From positions 186,001 to 250,000 of the forward strand of contig CAKPAG010000001.1 of NCBI GenBank assembly GCA_934132895.1: a stretch of DNA of 64,000 bases, written 5' to 3'. The position numbers were made by a program, and so were the translations under genes. The stretch comes from an uncultured Clostridia bacterium. Lineage in GTDB: Bacteria > Bacillota > Clostridia > TANB77 > CAG-465. Position 1 is the first letter of the stretch, and every line of letters starts with the position of its first letter. Positions 6,926-16,118 of this stretch are shown piece by piece. The notes beneath the pieces were generated by a model. That model did not search any database. It saw nothing but the letters and a program-made list of their open reading frames with translations, and had not been told where the DNA came from.

Positions 6926-8332
6926 ATGAATAAAAAATTTGATACTTTAAAAAATATAAAAAAAATACATATGATTGGAATTGGTGGAGTTAGCATGAGT
7001 GGTATGGCTATAATGCTAAAACAAGCTGGTTACATAGTAACAGGTTCAGATAAAAATGAAGGCGATATGATAAGTATACTAAAAGAAAATGACATACCAG
7101 TATTTATAGGATCACATGCAGAACTTGTAAAAGATGCAGATGTTGTTGTTTATACTTCTGCAATTAATCAACATGATCCTGAGTTTGTACGTGCAAAAGC
7201 ACTTGGTATTCCTACATTTGAAAGAGCTAAATTTTTAGGTCTACTTTTAAAATGCTATAAAACTCCTATCTGTATATCAGGTACACATGGAAAAACAACA
7301 ACTACTTCCATGGTTGCTTCTATTTTCATAGATGCAGGTCTAGATCCTAATATTCAAATAGGTGGAAAATTTAAAAAACTTGGAAATAAAAATTACAGAA
7401 TTGGTGAGTCAGAATATTTCATATTAGAATCTTGTGAATATGTAGATAGCTTTTTAAACTTTCCACATCAAACTGCGACAATACTAAATATAGATGAAGA
7501 CCATTTGGATTATTTTTCTGGAATTGAAGAAATAAAAGCTTCATTTAAAAAATTTATTCTTATGCTACCTAAAAATGGTTACTTAGTTATAAATATGGAT
7601 GACATCAATGTAATGAATGTATATGATGAAATTAAAGATGAATTAAAAAGAAATAATATAAAGGTATTTACTTTCTCACTTAGTGAACCTACAGCTACAA
7701 TTTATGCAAAAAATATTTCATGTAATATAAAAGGATTTTATTCATTTGATGTAATTGATCCTGACACTTTAGAAAAGAATAGTTTTTATTTAACTGTACC
7801 TGGAATACACAATGTTTATGATGCATTAGCTGCTATTACTACATCTTATGCACATGGAATTAAAATTGCTGATATGAAAAAAAGTTTAAATGAATTCTGT
7901 GGTGCAAAAAGAAGATTTGAACTAAAAAAAGATCTTGGAAATAACATACTTGTTTATGATGATTATGCTCATCATCCAACAGAAGTAAAAGCAACTCTTT
8001 CTGCAGCAAAGCAAAAAGAGCATAACAAAATAATTGCTATATTTCAACCTCACACTTATTCTAGAACTAAAGAATTACTTGAAGACTTTGCCACTTCTTT
8101 TTCTGATGCTGACATTGTAGTTATAGCAGACATATATGCAGCAAGAGAAGTAGATGATGGTACTATTTCTTCACAAGATTTAGTAAACCTATTAAAGAAG
8201 CATAAAGTTAACGCTATAAATATATCTAAATTTGAAGATATTGCTAAATATATAAAAGAAAAAATGAAACCTAATGATTTAATCCTTACAATAGGTGCTG
8301 GAAATATCACACATTTAAGTGATATACTTTAA
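6926..8332 (+). CDS. murC: UDP-N-acetylmuramate-L-alanine ligase
   Basis: ATP-dependent cytoplasmic ligase that adds the first residue (L-Ala) of the peptidoglycan stem peptide. At 468 residues it has full family length. Mur-ligase features are an N-terminal Rossmann-like UDP-binding motif (GIGGVSMSG, residues 18-26), the ATP loop GTHGKTTTT near residue 120, a central ESCEY/DEDHLD region and the C-terminal DDYAHHPTE motif near residue 350. An AGGGCGG site lies 13 bases upstream. It has its own promoter and a strong terminator, so it is probably monocistronic. Confidence 0.97.
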   Translation: MNKKFDTLKNIKKIHMIGIGGVSMSGMAIMLKQAGYIVTGSDKNEGDMISILKENDIPVFIGSHAELVKDADVVVYTSAINQHDPEFVRAKALGIPTFERAKFLGLLLKCYKTPICISGTHGKTTTTSMVASIFIDAGLDPNIQIGGKFKKLGNKNYRIGESEYFILESCEYVDSFLNFPHQTATILNIDEDHLDYFSGIEEIKASFKKFILMLPKNGYLVINMDDINVMNVYDEIKDELKRNNIKVFTFSLSEPTATIYAKNISCNIKGFYSFDVIDPDTLEKNSFYLTVPGIHNVYDALAAITTSYAHGIKIADMKKSLNEFCGAKRRFELKKDLGNNILVYDDYAHHPTEVKATLSAAKQKEHNKIIAIFQPHTYSRTKELLEDFATSFSDADIVVIADIYAAREVDDGTISSQDLVNLLKKHKVNAINISKFEDIAKYIKEKMKPNDLILTIGAGNITHLSDIL

Positions 8333-8369
8333 ATGTAATTAATAAATTACATAGAACACTTTATACAAA

Positions 8370-8402
8370 ACATCTACGCTCATCATATACAAGCGTAGAT
8401 GT
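8370..8402. terminator. Terminator after murC
   Basis: Perfect 11-bp stem ACATCTACGCT (8370-8380) / AGCGTAGATGT (8392-8402) with T-rich sequence on both sides. It can serve murC and the convergent surface-protein gene. Confidence 0.85.
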
Positions 8403-8458
8403 TTAATTATTATTATTATAAAAATAGTTATTTTTTTTAACTTAAACTATTAACATCA

Positions 8459-10105
8459 TTAATAGGAGCTAATAACAACTGGGCGAAAACCAAAAGCAGT
8501 AGCAGTTTCACCTGAGGAATTAAGAAAAGCAAATACACCTGCGCTACTACCATTGCTGACACTACCTCCGCGTATGAATACCGAACTGCTTGAATATGGA
8601 AACTGAGAAAAACTAGAGCCCCAACTATCAGTTCTACCTATTCCTGAAGCGGAAGTTTCATATACTGCATCTCCATATTTATTGTTTCCGTAATAAGTGG
8701 GTTGCGAGCCATTCTTATTTGTATATTTATCAACATATTTTAAATTCTTGAAATCAAATAATTGACTTTGGTTATCATTAGATGCTCCACTTGCAAATAT
8801 TCCTGCTACATATTCCCATGATCCTCCTGCCATATCATACACGCCATATACATTTCCAGTTGTAGAAGCATTTTCTCCACCTTTTTCATTATATTTATAT
8901 GTTTTAGAAATATCTGTTGTAGCACTATGACCGTTTAATTCATTTCCACATAATCCTGTTATTGGTGAACAATTAGTAGTATTGTTATAATATGGGTTGT
9001 TCCATACTTCTTTATTTTTACCATATATACTTCTACTTAAATACGCCACTGCTCCCCACTCAGTGTTTTTCATCATATGCGAATCCAAATTACTTGTACT
9101 TTCTAATGAGTTTCCAATTGTCGTTAAATTTCTACATACAGTAAATATACTATTGACTGTTATGTTTCTCCAACTGGTTACATTTGGTTTTACTCTTATT
9201 TTTAAATCTGTATCAGTATCCGAACCTCCATCTGTTTCAAGTTGTGTACTTGTTGGATTTTCTACTACACTTGCGCTATTACTACTTGCTTCAAATTTTG
9301 CTACCCATATTCCTGATAACTGTTCTCCTTCGTCTTCCACACCATTATTATTTTTGTCCCACCAAAATGCTGGATGTACATTCCAATTTCCTTCTCCTGA
9401 ACTATTACTTATTGTTATACTACTTCCATCTAAAGGTGTATTAGTTGTTCCTTTCAAGAATTTTATATCCACTTCACCTGATACATTACTATGATAACCT
9501 CCTGTTATGCAATATGCATATCTTGGTATCCATACCCAATAGCAATCATTTTCACCACCTGTTGTTTTTATATTTGCCCAATGATTTACACCTTCTGTAT
9601 AATCATACCAATCACTTGGTGCATCTTTGCTTAAATTATTCTCTTCTATAATTTGATATGTATTATCTGTTAACTTCCATGATACATAATAAGTATTACT
9701 TTTATTAAAGCCACTTATATCTGGTGCATTTGCTATTTTTTCTTCTATTCCAAATTCTTTTGACCATGTTATCTCGTCACTAGACATTTTTGATTTTACT
9801 ATATATAACTTTCCCTCTACTACCTTTAATTTATCTTGATAATCCTTTGCACTAGGTAAAATTTCTACTAAATCCTTCCCAATTAAATTTAAATTTTGTA
9901 CTTCTCCTAAAGAATTCGCATACTTACTTTGTATGTACATATTTAACTCTTCTTCTATAGTTTTTAAATTACTTTTAAATTTAGCTTCTTTTGCATTTTC
10001 AATCGGGTTATTGTTTACAATAGATAATATTACTGCTCCTGCCAATATTATAACTACAATTATTGTTATTACTAATACTATAAGTGATATACCTCTTCTT
10101 TTCAT
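8459..10105 (-). CDS. Prepilin-anchored surface protein with formylglycine-enzyme/C-type-lectin-like domain
   Basis: 548 residues, AGAGGAG site 8 bases before ATG. Residues 4-30 (RRGISLIVLVITII) are a type IV prepilin-like leader plus membrane helix, but +5 is Val instead of the usual Glu. A helical stalk follows, then a secreted region. From about residue 190, CYWVWIPRY, WVAKFEAS, MKNTEWGAVAYLS, YDMAGGSWEYVAG, FIRGGS and the last residues GFRPVV mark a SUMF1/FGE-type C-type-lectin fold. The Cys residues used for catalysis in true FGE are not evident, so it is more likely a ligand-binding display domain. Such domains are common diversity-generating-retroelement targets, with variation at this extreme C-terminus. 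No reverse transcriptase is in the window. Confidence 0.75.
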   Translation of the reverse strand: MKRRGISLIVLVITIIVVIILAGAVILSIVNNNPIENAKEAKFKSNLKTIEEELNMYIQSKYANSLGEVQNLNLIGKDLVEILPSAKDYQDKLKVVEGKLYIVKSKMSSDEITWSKEFGIEEKIANAPDISGFNKSNTYYVSWKLTDNTYQIIEENNLSKDAPSDWYDYTEGVNHWANIKTTGGENDCYWVWIPRYAYCITGGYHSNVSGEVDIKFLKGTTNTPLDGSSITISNSSGEGNWNVHPAFWWDKNNNGVEDEGEQLSGIWVAKFEASSNSASVVENPTSTQLETDGGSDTDTDLKIRVKPNVTSWRNITVNSIFTVCRNLTTIGNSLESTSNLDSHMMKNTEWGAVAYLSRSIYGKNKEVWNNPYYNNTTNCSPITGLCGNELNGHSATTDISKTYKYNEKGGENASTTGNVYGVYDMAGGSWEYVAGIFASGASNDNQSQLFDFKNLKYVDKYTNKNGSQPTYYGNNKYGDAVYETSASGIGRTDSWGSSFSQFPYSSSSVFIRGGSVSNGSSAGVFAFLNSSGETATAFGFRPVVISSY

Positions 10106-10148
10106 AAACTATTCTCCTCTTTTTATTATTTGTCTTTTAACAATAATT

Positions 10149-10186
10149 ATTATATAATAAATTTTAGTATGTTGCAATAAGTTTAC
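10149..10186 (-). promoter_or_regulatory. Promoter with conserved upstream box (prepilin gene 1)
   Basis: Reverse strand: TTGCAA (10177-10172), 17-base spacer, TATAAT (10154-10149). The -35 hexamer is the end of GTAAACTTATTGCAA (10186-10172), which recurs with one change upstream of the other prepilin-type gene at 20854-20840. Confidence 0.75.
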
Positions 10187-10255
10187 GATAATTTTTCATA
10201 TACTTTTGAGAAAAAAGATGATCTCTGTATTGTACAAAAATCATCCTTTAAATAG

Positions 10256-10744
10256 TCACAAATTTTTAAGTGACTCTTTTTTTATATCCTCAAAAATCAT
10301 ATATTTATCAATTAAAAAATCAAAATTTCTTGTATTGTACATATCATATTCTATAACTATATCATTACTTTTCAAATTATATTTTTGACATAACACATTT
10401 AATAACCTAATTAAGCTATTCTTCCAATTTTCATTATATATTTTTTTACCTTTATTTTCTAACAATACACCTATTGAAATGCTTTCTAAATTAACTTTTA
10501 TTTTTTTAGAAAAATATGATATTTCATTATCTGGTACTAATAAATATATTTTTCCTAAACTACTTACTACATAGTTATACGAAAAATATTCTTCATCTTG
10601 CTTTTCTATCTCTTTAATTTTTTTTAACATTTCATCTATGTTTTTAATTTTTGTATCACAAACAACAATTTTTTTTAGTTCCTTTCTTTTTTCACCAGGT
10701 CTTGTCATCTCGTTTTTATTTAAGTTAACATCATATATTTTCAC
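10256..10744 (-). CDS. Degenerate N-acetylmuramoyl-L-alanine amidase-like (amidase_2/PGRP) protein
   Basis: 162 residues from GTG 10744 after AGGTGG. The order of segments follows type 2 amidases: N-x4-RPGEKRKELKKIVV, then YNYVVSSLGKIYLLVPDNE, SIGVLLENK, SLIRLLNVLCQKYNL and DIVIEYD. The zinc-ligand positions look replaced: IVVCDT instead of IVIH-T, YNYVV instead of HYVI, EYD instead of H-D. No signal peptide is visible. It is probably a non-catalytic relative that might bind cell-wall fragments; the assignment is from motif order only. Confidence 0.55.
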   Translation of the reverse strand: MKIYDVNLNKNEMTRPGEKRKELKKIVVCDTKIKNIDEMLKKIKEIEKQDEEYFSYNYVVSSLGKIYLLVPDNEISYFSKKIKVNLESISIGVLLENKGKKIYNENWKNSLIRLLNVLCQKYNLKSNDIVIEYDMYNTRNFDFLIDKYMIFEDIKKESLKNL

Positions 10745-10808
10745 ATTACCACCTGTGATACTTTATGCTAAAAATTAGTTATATGTTAACTTTTGAAATT
10801 GTTTTAGC

Positions 10809-10836
10809 TTGACTTATTGTTTTTCTTTGATATAAT
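10809..10836 (+). promoter_or_regulatory. ychF promoter
   Basis: TTGACT 10809-10814, 16-base spacer, TATAAT 10831-10836, about 30 bases before the ychF start. Confidence 0.75.
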
Positions 10837-10867
10837 ATATAGGTATAAAGTAAGGATGTGTTTTTAA

Positions 10868-11962
10868 ATGAAAATTGGAATTGTAGGACTTCCAAATGTT
10901 GGTAAGTCAACACTTTTTAATGCAATAACAAAAGCAGGTGCAGAAAGTGCAAATTATCCATTTTGCACAATAGAGCCAAATGTTGGTATGGTAACTGTAC
11001 CAGACAAAAGAATTGATGTACTTTCTAAAATGTATGATACATTAAAATCTACATATGCAACTATTGAATTTGTAGATATTGCTGGACTTGTTAAAGGAGC
11101 TTCTAAAGGTGAAGGCCTTGGAAATAAATTTTTATCTCATATTAGAGAAACTGACGCTATTGCACATATAGTTAGATGTTTTGATGATGAAAGCATTGTA
11201 CACGTAGATGGAAAAATAGATCCAATCAGTGATATTGAAACAATTTCATTAGAACTAATATTTGCAGATATTGAAGCAATAAATAAAAGGCTTGAAAGAG
11301 TAGAAAAACTTACAAAATCTGGAGATAAAAAAGCTATTCAGGAAAAAGATTTATTAAAAAGATTAATAGAACATCTAGAAAATGAAAAGCCAATAAGGAC
11401 TTTTGAATTTAATGATGATGAAAAATCACTTTTAAAGGATGTATATTTACTTACAGATAAGAAGGTTATATATGTTGCCAACATTTCAGAAAGTCAAATT
11501 GGCACTGAAGAAAATGACCCTTATGTATTAAAAGTAAAAGAATTTGCAAAAAAAGAAGGAGCAAAAGTTGTTACTCTATGTGCTAAACTTGAAGAAGATT
11601 TAAGTGAACTAGAAGATGATGATAGACTAGCACTTATGAAAGATTACGGAATTGAAGAGTCTGGTCTTAATAAACTTATAAAAGCAAGTTATAGTTTGCT
11701 TGGGCTTATATCTTACCTTACTGCTGGAAAAGATGAAGTTAGAGCATGGACTATAAAAAAAGGAACTAAAGCTCCTCAAGCTGCCGGAAAAATCCATACT
11801 GATTTTGAAAGAGGTTTCATAAAAGCAGAAGTAGTTTCATATGACGATTTAATAAAATATGGCTCAATGAATGCTACTAAAGAAAAAGGTCTCGTAAGAC
11901 TTGAAGGAAAAGATTATATTGTTCAAGATGGAGATATTATACTTTTTAGATTTAATGTATAA
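10868..11962 (+). CDS. ychF: Redox-regulated ATPase YchF (OLA1 family)
   Basis: 364 residues, full family length. It is an Obg-related P-loop protein that binds ATP rather than GTP and associates with ribosomes. Walker A GLPNVGKST is at residues 6-14, the G3-like DIAGLVKGAS near 68, and the altered G4 motif is YVANISE (NxxE instead of NKxD), the family hallmark for ATP preference. The C-terminal TGS domain includes RAWTIKKGTKAPQAAG and IHTDFERGFIKAEV. It has its own promoter and terminator. Confidence 0.97.
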   Translation: MKIGIVGLPNVGKSTLFNAITKAGAESANYPFCTIEPNVGMVTVPDKRIDVLSKMYDTLKSTYATIEFVDIAGLVKGASKGEGLGNKFLSHIRETDAIAHIVRCFDDESIVHVDGKIDPISDIETISLELIFADIEAINKRLERVEKLTKSGDKKAIQEKDLLKRLIEHLENEKPIRTFEFNDDEKSLLKDVYLLTDKKVIYVANISESQIGTEENDPYVLKVKEFAKKEGAKVVTLCAKLEEDLSELEDDDRLALMKDYGIEESGLNKLIKASYSLLGLISYLTAGKDEVRAWTIKKGTKAPQAAGKIHTDFERGFIKAEVVSYDDLIKYGSMNATKEKGLVRLEGKDYIVQDGDIILFRFNV

Positions 11963-11975
11963 AATTTCTAAAAAT

Positions 11976-12016
11976 AAAACTGGAGAATTCAATTCAATAT
12001 TCCCCAGTTTTAATTT
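11976..12016. terminator. Bidirectional terminator between ychF and the acyl-CoA synthetase gene
   Basis: AAAACTGG (11976-11983) pairs with CCAGTTTT (12004-12011) with inner GAAT/ATTC pairing, flanked by A- and T-runs for both strands. Confidence 0.85.
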
Positions 12017-12023
12017 TTAATCT

Positions 12024-13739
12024 TTATTTTTTCTTGTTAAGTTCAGCAAATCTTTTGATTTTCATAGTTGTTGTTTTTTCAAAAGCATCTTTTTTAATTT
12101 CTAAATCTTTTACTGCTTTATATGTTACCATAGTTTTATTTATAGCCTTAATGCCTTTCCAAATTTCACTATATATTTCTTCATCACTTGGTCTATTTTC
12201 TCCATATGTTTCTTTTATATATTCTTCATCAAGTGTAACTTTTGCTGCAATAATTAACTCATTTTTATTCTTTTTATCTTTTTTTCCATAAACCATTGAT
12301 TCATCAACAAGTGGAATTTTATTTATTTCAAATTCAATTTCTTCTGGATAAATATTTTTACCGTTAGATGTAACTATAACATTTTTACTTCTTCCAGAAA
12401 TTATTAAATTGCCTTTTAAATCAAAATATCCTAAATCTCCAGTATAGAACCAACCTTTTTTTAATACTTTTTTAGTTTCAGCTTCATCTTTATAGTATCC
12501 CATCATAATGTTGTCGCCCTTAGCTATAATTTCACCAACATTGCTATTTTCATCTTCATTAGCACTTAAATCAATTCTTACTTCTACTCCATGAGCAGGT
12601 TTTCCAACTGTTCCAGCAACCCTATTATCATGTGTACAAGAAGCTATTAATGGTGCTGCCTCTGTTAATCCATATCCTTGATATACCCAAAAGCCATATG
12701 TTTCCATTTTCTTTATTGTTTCTAAGTCAAGTGGAGCTGCACCACAGAAGATATGTTTTAGATTTCCACCAAAATTTTCATGTATTTCTTTAAATGCTTG
12801 AAATCTAAAATCAAGACCTATTTTACTAAGTCCATTTGTTAATGCTCCCATTGTTTTTACAAGTTTATCTTTTCCTGTATTTTTTATAGTTTTTTCTATT
12901 TTTTTATTTATTTTTTCTATTATGGCAGGAACTACAGCCATACAATCAGGTTTTATTTCTTTTAAATTCTTTTCAATATATTTTAATCCTTCGCAAATTG
13001 CAATTCTTGCCCCACAGCTTGTACCATAAATATATACAGTTGAAAATTCATAAGTATGATGCATTGGAAGAATAGAAAGGTATGTATAATCATGCATCTT
13101 TGGTACCAAACAATAGCATGCTACATTATCTGCACATAGATTTCTATGGTTTAACATTACTCCTTTAGCTTCTGCTGTTGTTCCAGAAGTAAATAACAAA
13201 ATTTTAAACTCTTCCCTATCAATTTCCATATCTATATATTTAGTATTACCAGTATCAACAAGTTCTTTTCCTTCTTCTACTAGTTTATCAAATGAATAGG
13301 ATTTTTTATCACTTTCTTCTTTATTCATTTCAATATATACCATATTTTTAGGTAATTCTTTTTTTATTTCTTCTATAACATCAGCTTTTCTACTAGAATA
13401 AACTATTGCTGAAGCATCTGACCTTTTTAATAAATTTACTATTTCATTTGATGGCAGTTCTTTATCTAAAGGAACTATTATACCAACACCACATGCAACT
13501 GCCATATATGTTACGTACCATCTGTAACTATTCTCACCTATTACAGCTACTTTTTTATCTTTTAGCTTTAATTTTTCAAGCATAATAGTACCAAGTGCAT
13601 TTACATCTTCTCTTACTTTAGCATAAGTTATACTTTCAAACTCTCTTGTTTTAGGGTTCTTTTCCATAAAAGCTACTCTATCTTTATACATTTCACATTT
13701 TATATTTATTATATCTTTTAAAGAATTCATTTCTTCCAT
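12024..13739 (-). CDS. AMP-forming acyl-CoA synthetase (long-chain fatty acid ligase family)
   Basis: 571 residues from MEEMN, chosen because GGAGGG lies 8-9 bases upstream and overlaps a further-upstream ATG. ANL superfamily motifs: A3 LLFTSGTTAEAKGV near residue 180, A5 YGLTEAAP near 340, A7 GWFYTGDLGYF near 425 and A10 lysine region KKDAFEKTTTMKIKR at the end. It activates a carboxylate as acyl-AMP and transfers it to CoA or another acceptor; the substrate cannot be told from sequence. It follows the RpiB-like gene by 26 bases on the same strand. Confidence 0.9.
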   Translation of the reverse strand: MEEMNSLKDIINIKCEMYKDRVAFMEKNPKTREFESITYAKVREDVNALGTIMLEKLKLKDKKVAVIGENSYRWYVTYMAVACGVGIIVPLDKELPSNEIVNLLKRSDASAIVYSSRKADVIEEIKKELPKNMVYIEMNKEESDKKSYSFDKLVEEGKELVDTGNTKYIDMEIDREEFKILLFTSGTTAEAKGVMLNHRNLCADNVACYCLVPKMHDYTYLSILPMHHTYEFSTVYIYGTSCGARIAICEGLKYIEKNLKEIKPDCMAVVPAIIEKINKKIEKTIKNTGKDKLVKTMGALTNGLSKIGLDFRFQAFKEIHENFGGNLKHIFCGAAPLDLETIKKMETYGFWVYQGYGLTEAAPLIASCTHDNRVAGTVGKPAHGVEVRIDLSANEDENSNVGEIIAKGDNIMMGYYKDEAETKKVLKKGWFYTGDLGYFDLKGNLIISGRSKNVIVTSNGKNIYPEEIEFEINKIPLVDESMVYGKKDKKNKNELIIAAKVTLDEEYIKETYGENRPSDEEIYSEIWKGIKAINKTMVTYKAVKDLEIKKDAFEKTTTMKIKRFAELNKKK

Positions 13740-13765
13740 AATACGTCCCTCCATTTATTTATATA

Positions 13766-14401
13766 TTACATTATACTTTTAAAAAATTCATTCAATTTTT
13801 CATCTTTTGAATTTTCAAAAAAATACTCTTTAAATTTAGGTAAGTTTAAAACTCCTAAAAGTAAATTTCTATCAATATTTTTTAATATATCTAGAAAATC
13901 AATATAAGTTACTTTTTTCACTTCATCTAATATTTTTTTATTTGCTTTTTCAGGTATAGCCCTTTCTTTAGGATATCCTCCTCCGCTTTCTTCTTCAAAA
14001 AGCTTTTCAAACATATATCTTAAATTAAGTTCTGCTCCCCATCCAAAACCTTTAGCAAAAGGAATTGCTACAGCATTTCCATCATTTATTTGAGAAAACA
14101 TATATGCATCAGATGGATCAGAAATGTGACCACAAATAACATTGGGAAATGAGTTGGCTGCAAGCATTGCTCCTTCACCCGTACCACAACCAGTAACAAC
14201 AAAATCTACGACTTTTGAATTTAATAATATTGCGGTAAGTAGTCCTGCTTGAACATATGTAATACTCTCCTCATCTGCATCTCCATACATTCCAAAATTA
14301 ATCACTTCATATCCTTTTTTATCTGCTACTTCTTTTAAAGCATCATATATTATTTTATTTTTTGACGCTTGAGAATTTTCATTTATTAAAGCTATTTTCA
14401 A
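13766..14401 (-). CDS. RpiB/LacA/LacB-family sugar-phosphate isomerase
   Basis: 211 residues, longer than classical RpiB (about 150) because of a 60-residue C-terminal extension. The N-terminal MKIALINENSQASKN replaces the usual D-H-G phosphate site, and the core GCGTGEGAMLAAN carries the catalytic-Cys/anion-hole segment. EERAIP-like and NLRYMF segments match the long clostridial subfamily. The substrate (ribose-5-phosphate, galactose-6-phosphate or another) cannot be fixed. It is probably first in an operon with the acyl-CoA synthetase. Confidence 0.85.
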   Translation of the reverse strand: MKIALINENSQASKNKIIYDALKEVADKKGYEVINFGMYGDADEESITYVQAGLLTAILLNSKVVDFVVTGCGTGEGAMLAANSFPNVICGHISDPSDAYMFSQINDGNAVAIPFAKGFGWGAELNLRYMFEKLFEEESGGGYPKERAIPEKANKKILDEVKKVTYIDFLDILKNIDRNLLLGVLNLPKFKEYFFENSKDEKLNEFFKSIM

Positions 14402-14520
14402 AATAAATCTCTCCTTTAAAACTTAACTATATTCTATCATAACAGCAACTTAAATACAAGAAAATACAGTGCAAAATAAAAAAATAACAGATATTACTAG
14501 TAATAAAAGCAGAGTAAAAT

Positions 14521-14549
14521 TTGACTTTTTATGTAAATTGTGCTATAAT
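14521..14549 (+). promoter_or_regulatory. Promoter of the small membrane protein gene
   Basis: TTGACT 14521-14526, 17-base spacer, TATAAT 14544-14549, a near-consensus sigma-A promoter. Confidence 0.8.
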
Positions 14550-14589
14550 TTAAGTATGAAATATATTATTTAATTGGAGGATGAATATC

Positions 14590-14871
14590 ATGACATTAGC
14601 ACAAATTAGAAACGAAGTATTAGGTGAGCGGGTATACAGAAACAGAAGAATACTTGTAATAGTTGCTTCAATATTTACTGAACTTATTTCACTAGTTGCA
14701 GCAGTATTTTCTTCAATGTTATTGTTAATATCCATAGACCCATTGTATGATGGTCCTATAGATAGTTACACAATGATATGCATTATTGGAATTGCTATTT
14801 GTATGTTCTGCTTATCGAAAAACATGGTAAAACTTATTTACCATGAAATGAAAAAAAGTATCAAGAGATAA
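14590..14871 (+). CDS. Small two-helix membrane protein
   Basis: 93 residues starting at the second ATG, 9 bases after GGAGG (the first ATG touches the site). A short basic cytoplasmic front is followed by two hydrophobic segments (RILVIVASIFTELISLVA and TMICIIGIAICMFCL), ending in a basic tail. No family recognised. Codon 14 (14629-14631) is CGG, read in frame as Arg, one of the rare in-frame CGG codons here. The stop lies inside the terminator stem. Confidence 0.7.
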   Translation: MTLAQIRNEVLGERVYRNRRILVIVASIFTELISLVAAVFSSMLLLISIDPLYDGPIDSYTMICIIGIAICMFCLSKNMVKLIYHEMKKSIKR

Positions 14872-14891
14872 AAATCTCTTGATACTTTTTT
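14851..14891. terminator. Terminator overlapping the end of the small membrane gene
   Basis: A-run plus GTATCAAGAGAT pairs with ATCTCTTGATAC plus T-run around an AAA(A) loop. It also lies 13 bases after the gerW stop on the other strand and can act for both. Confidence 0.9.
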
Positions 14892-14903
14892 ATACTTCAT
14901 TTT

Positions 14904-15368
14904 TTAAATTTCACTGTTCTCATTTTCTTTATCTTTTTGATTTTTTACCATATTAAAAACTGCATCTTTAGGTTCTTCAATTTTTTTATTAATCAGTTTA
15001 TCTGCTTTTTCTACTATATCAGGTACCAAATCAATTAACTTATCTAAAGGATTTGTTCCTCCTAAAGTCATAAGTTTAGTTGTTCCATCTTTTACAACTA
15101 AGAAAGCCATTGGAGATATATGTACTCCTGCTCCACTACCACCACCAAAAGGTAATTTAGCATTTTCTGAGAATTTATTTAATTTATTTGTATTAAATTC
15201 ACTTCCTCCTGCAGCAAAACCAAAACATACTTTAGATACTGGTATTATCATAGTACCATCTGATGCCACAATCATATCTCCCACTATTGTATTAACATCA
15301 ATCATATTTTCAAGCGAAGTCATAGCTGTCATCATTAAATTTTCTATTGGATGTTCTCCCTGTGCCAT
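14904..15368 (-). CDS. ytfJ: GerW/YtfJ-family sporulation protein
   Basis: 154 residues. Family signature: HPIENLMMTAMTSLENMIDVNTIVGD, then GTMIIPVSKVCFGFAAGG and FGGGSGAGVHISPMAFLVV, a glycine-rich beta core. In Bacillus, GerW is a forespore-expressed protein needed for germination with L-alanine. Its start lies inside the 3' end of the DUF2953 gene (59-base overlap), matching the conserved ytfI-ytfJ pair and supporting a spore-forming host. The lysine-rich C-terminus is variable in the family. Confidence 0.92.
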   Translation of the reverse strand: MAQGEHPIENLMMTAMTSLENMIDVNTIVGDMIVASDGTMIIPVSKVCFGFAAGGSEFNTNKLNKFSENAKLPFGGGSGAGVHISPMAFLVVKDGTTKLMTLGGTNPLDKLIDLVPDIVEKADKLINKKIEEPKDAVFNMVKNQKDKENENSEI

Positions 15369-15990
15369 TTTTCTTTACCACCTTTCTAAATTTAAAGAAT
15401 ACTTTAATAATTACAATAATAGTATTTACAAGTTTAAATCTAATTATACTATCAACTTTTATATTAAACATTTTATTTGAAATAAAAGTCAAATAACTAG
15501 TATCTTCTAAATTTATTTTATCTATGTTTTGGGCAAAATACATGTTAATCAAAGTATTAAGTAATGAAATAGCATACACATTTGTAAGTACATTTTTAAA
15601 ATTTATTCCTAAGTTTAAATGTATCTTTTCAAAATATATACTATTTGAAAATTTTTTTAAATCTTTTTTAGTTAATAATGCATCATTCATTTTCTGAAAA
15701 TTCAAAAATTCTAATATTAGTTTATATATTATATTAAAGATAACTTTACCAGTTATTTTTTTTGAAGATTTAGCTTTTTGTACATTTTTGGCATTAATAT
15801 TTGCTACTTTTATATAATACAATATATATATTGAAATATTATTTAAGGTATTTAAATCCTCTTCTTTTTCTTTTTTATCAAAATCTGTATTTAACTCACA
15901 CGTGATTTTTAATCTCATAGGAATAAATAACACACATAAAATTAATATAGTTAAAGATGCAATAATATATGTCCAAATCACAATATTCAC
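15310..15990 (-). CDS. ytfI: DUF2953 protein (YtfI-like), partner of GerW
   Basis: 226 residues with one N-terminal membrane helix (YIIASLTILILCVLFIPM) followed by a LKITCEL-type beta segment, a lysine/asparagine-rich linker and a C-terminal region with NLGINFKNVLTN and ALLNTLINMYF-like helices. The architecture and its position in front of gerW match DUF2953/YtfI. The function is not established beyond association with sporulation. Probably one transcript with gerW. Confidence 0.8.
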   Translation of the reverse strand: MNIVIWTYIIASLTILILCVLFIPMRLKITCELNTDFDKKEKEEDLNTLNNISIYILYYIKVANINAKNVQKAKSSKKITGKVIFNIIYKLILEFLNFQKMNDALLTKKDLKKFSNSIYFEKIHLNLGINFKNVLTNVYAISLLNTLINMYFAQNIDKINLEDTSYLTFISNKMFNIKVDSIIRFKLVNTIIVIIKVFFKFRKVVKKNGTGRTSNRKFNDDSYDFA

Positions 15991-16118
15991 CTAAAAATAT
16001 TATTTGCAAAATAAAAAATAATACTCATAATTTATTTTTTTACTCAATAAATGTTGTTTTTTTACAAAAATTAATATATAATACATCATATAGTGTTATA
16101 TTTTAACAGAGGTGAAAC

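Noticed and set aside
8997..9494. Long plus-strand open frame opposite the prepilin-SUMF1 gene
   Set aside because: No ribosome binding site, low-complexity Leu/Ser/Phe translation, and lies antisense to a well-supported gene.
14823..14845. Hairpin CATGGTAAA/TTTACCATG inside the small membrane protein gene
   Set aside because: Fully within coding sequence and without a T-run; its own terminator follows 10 bases later.
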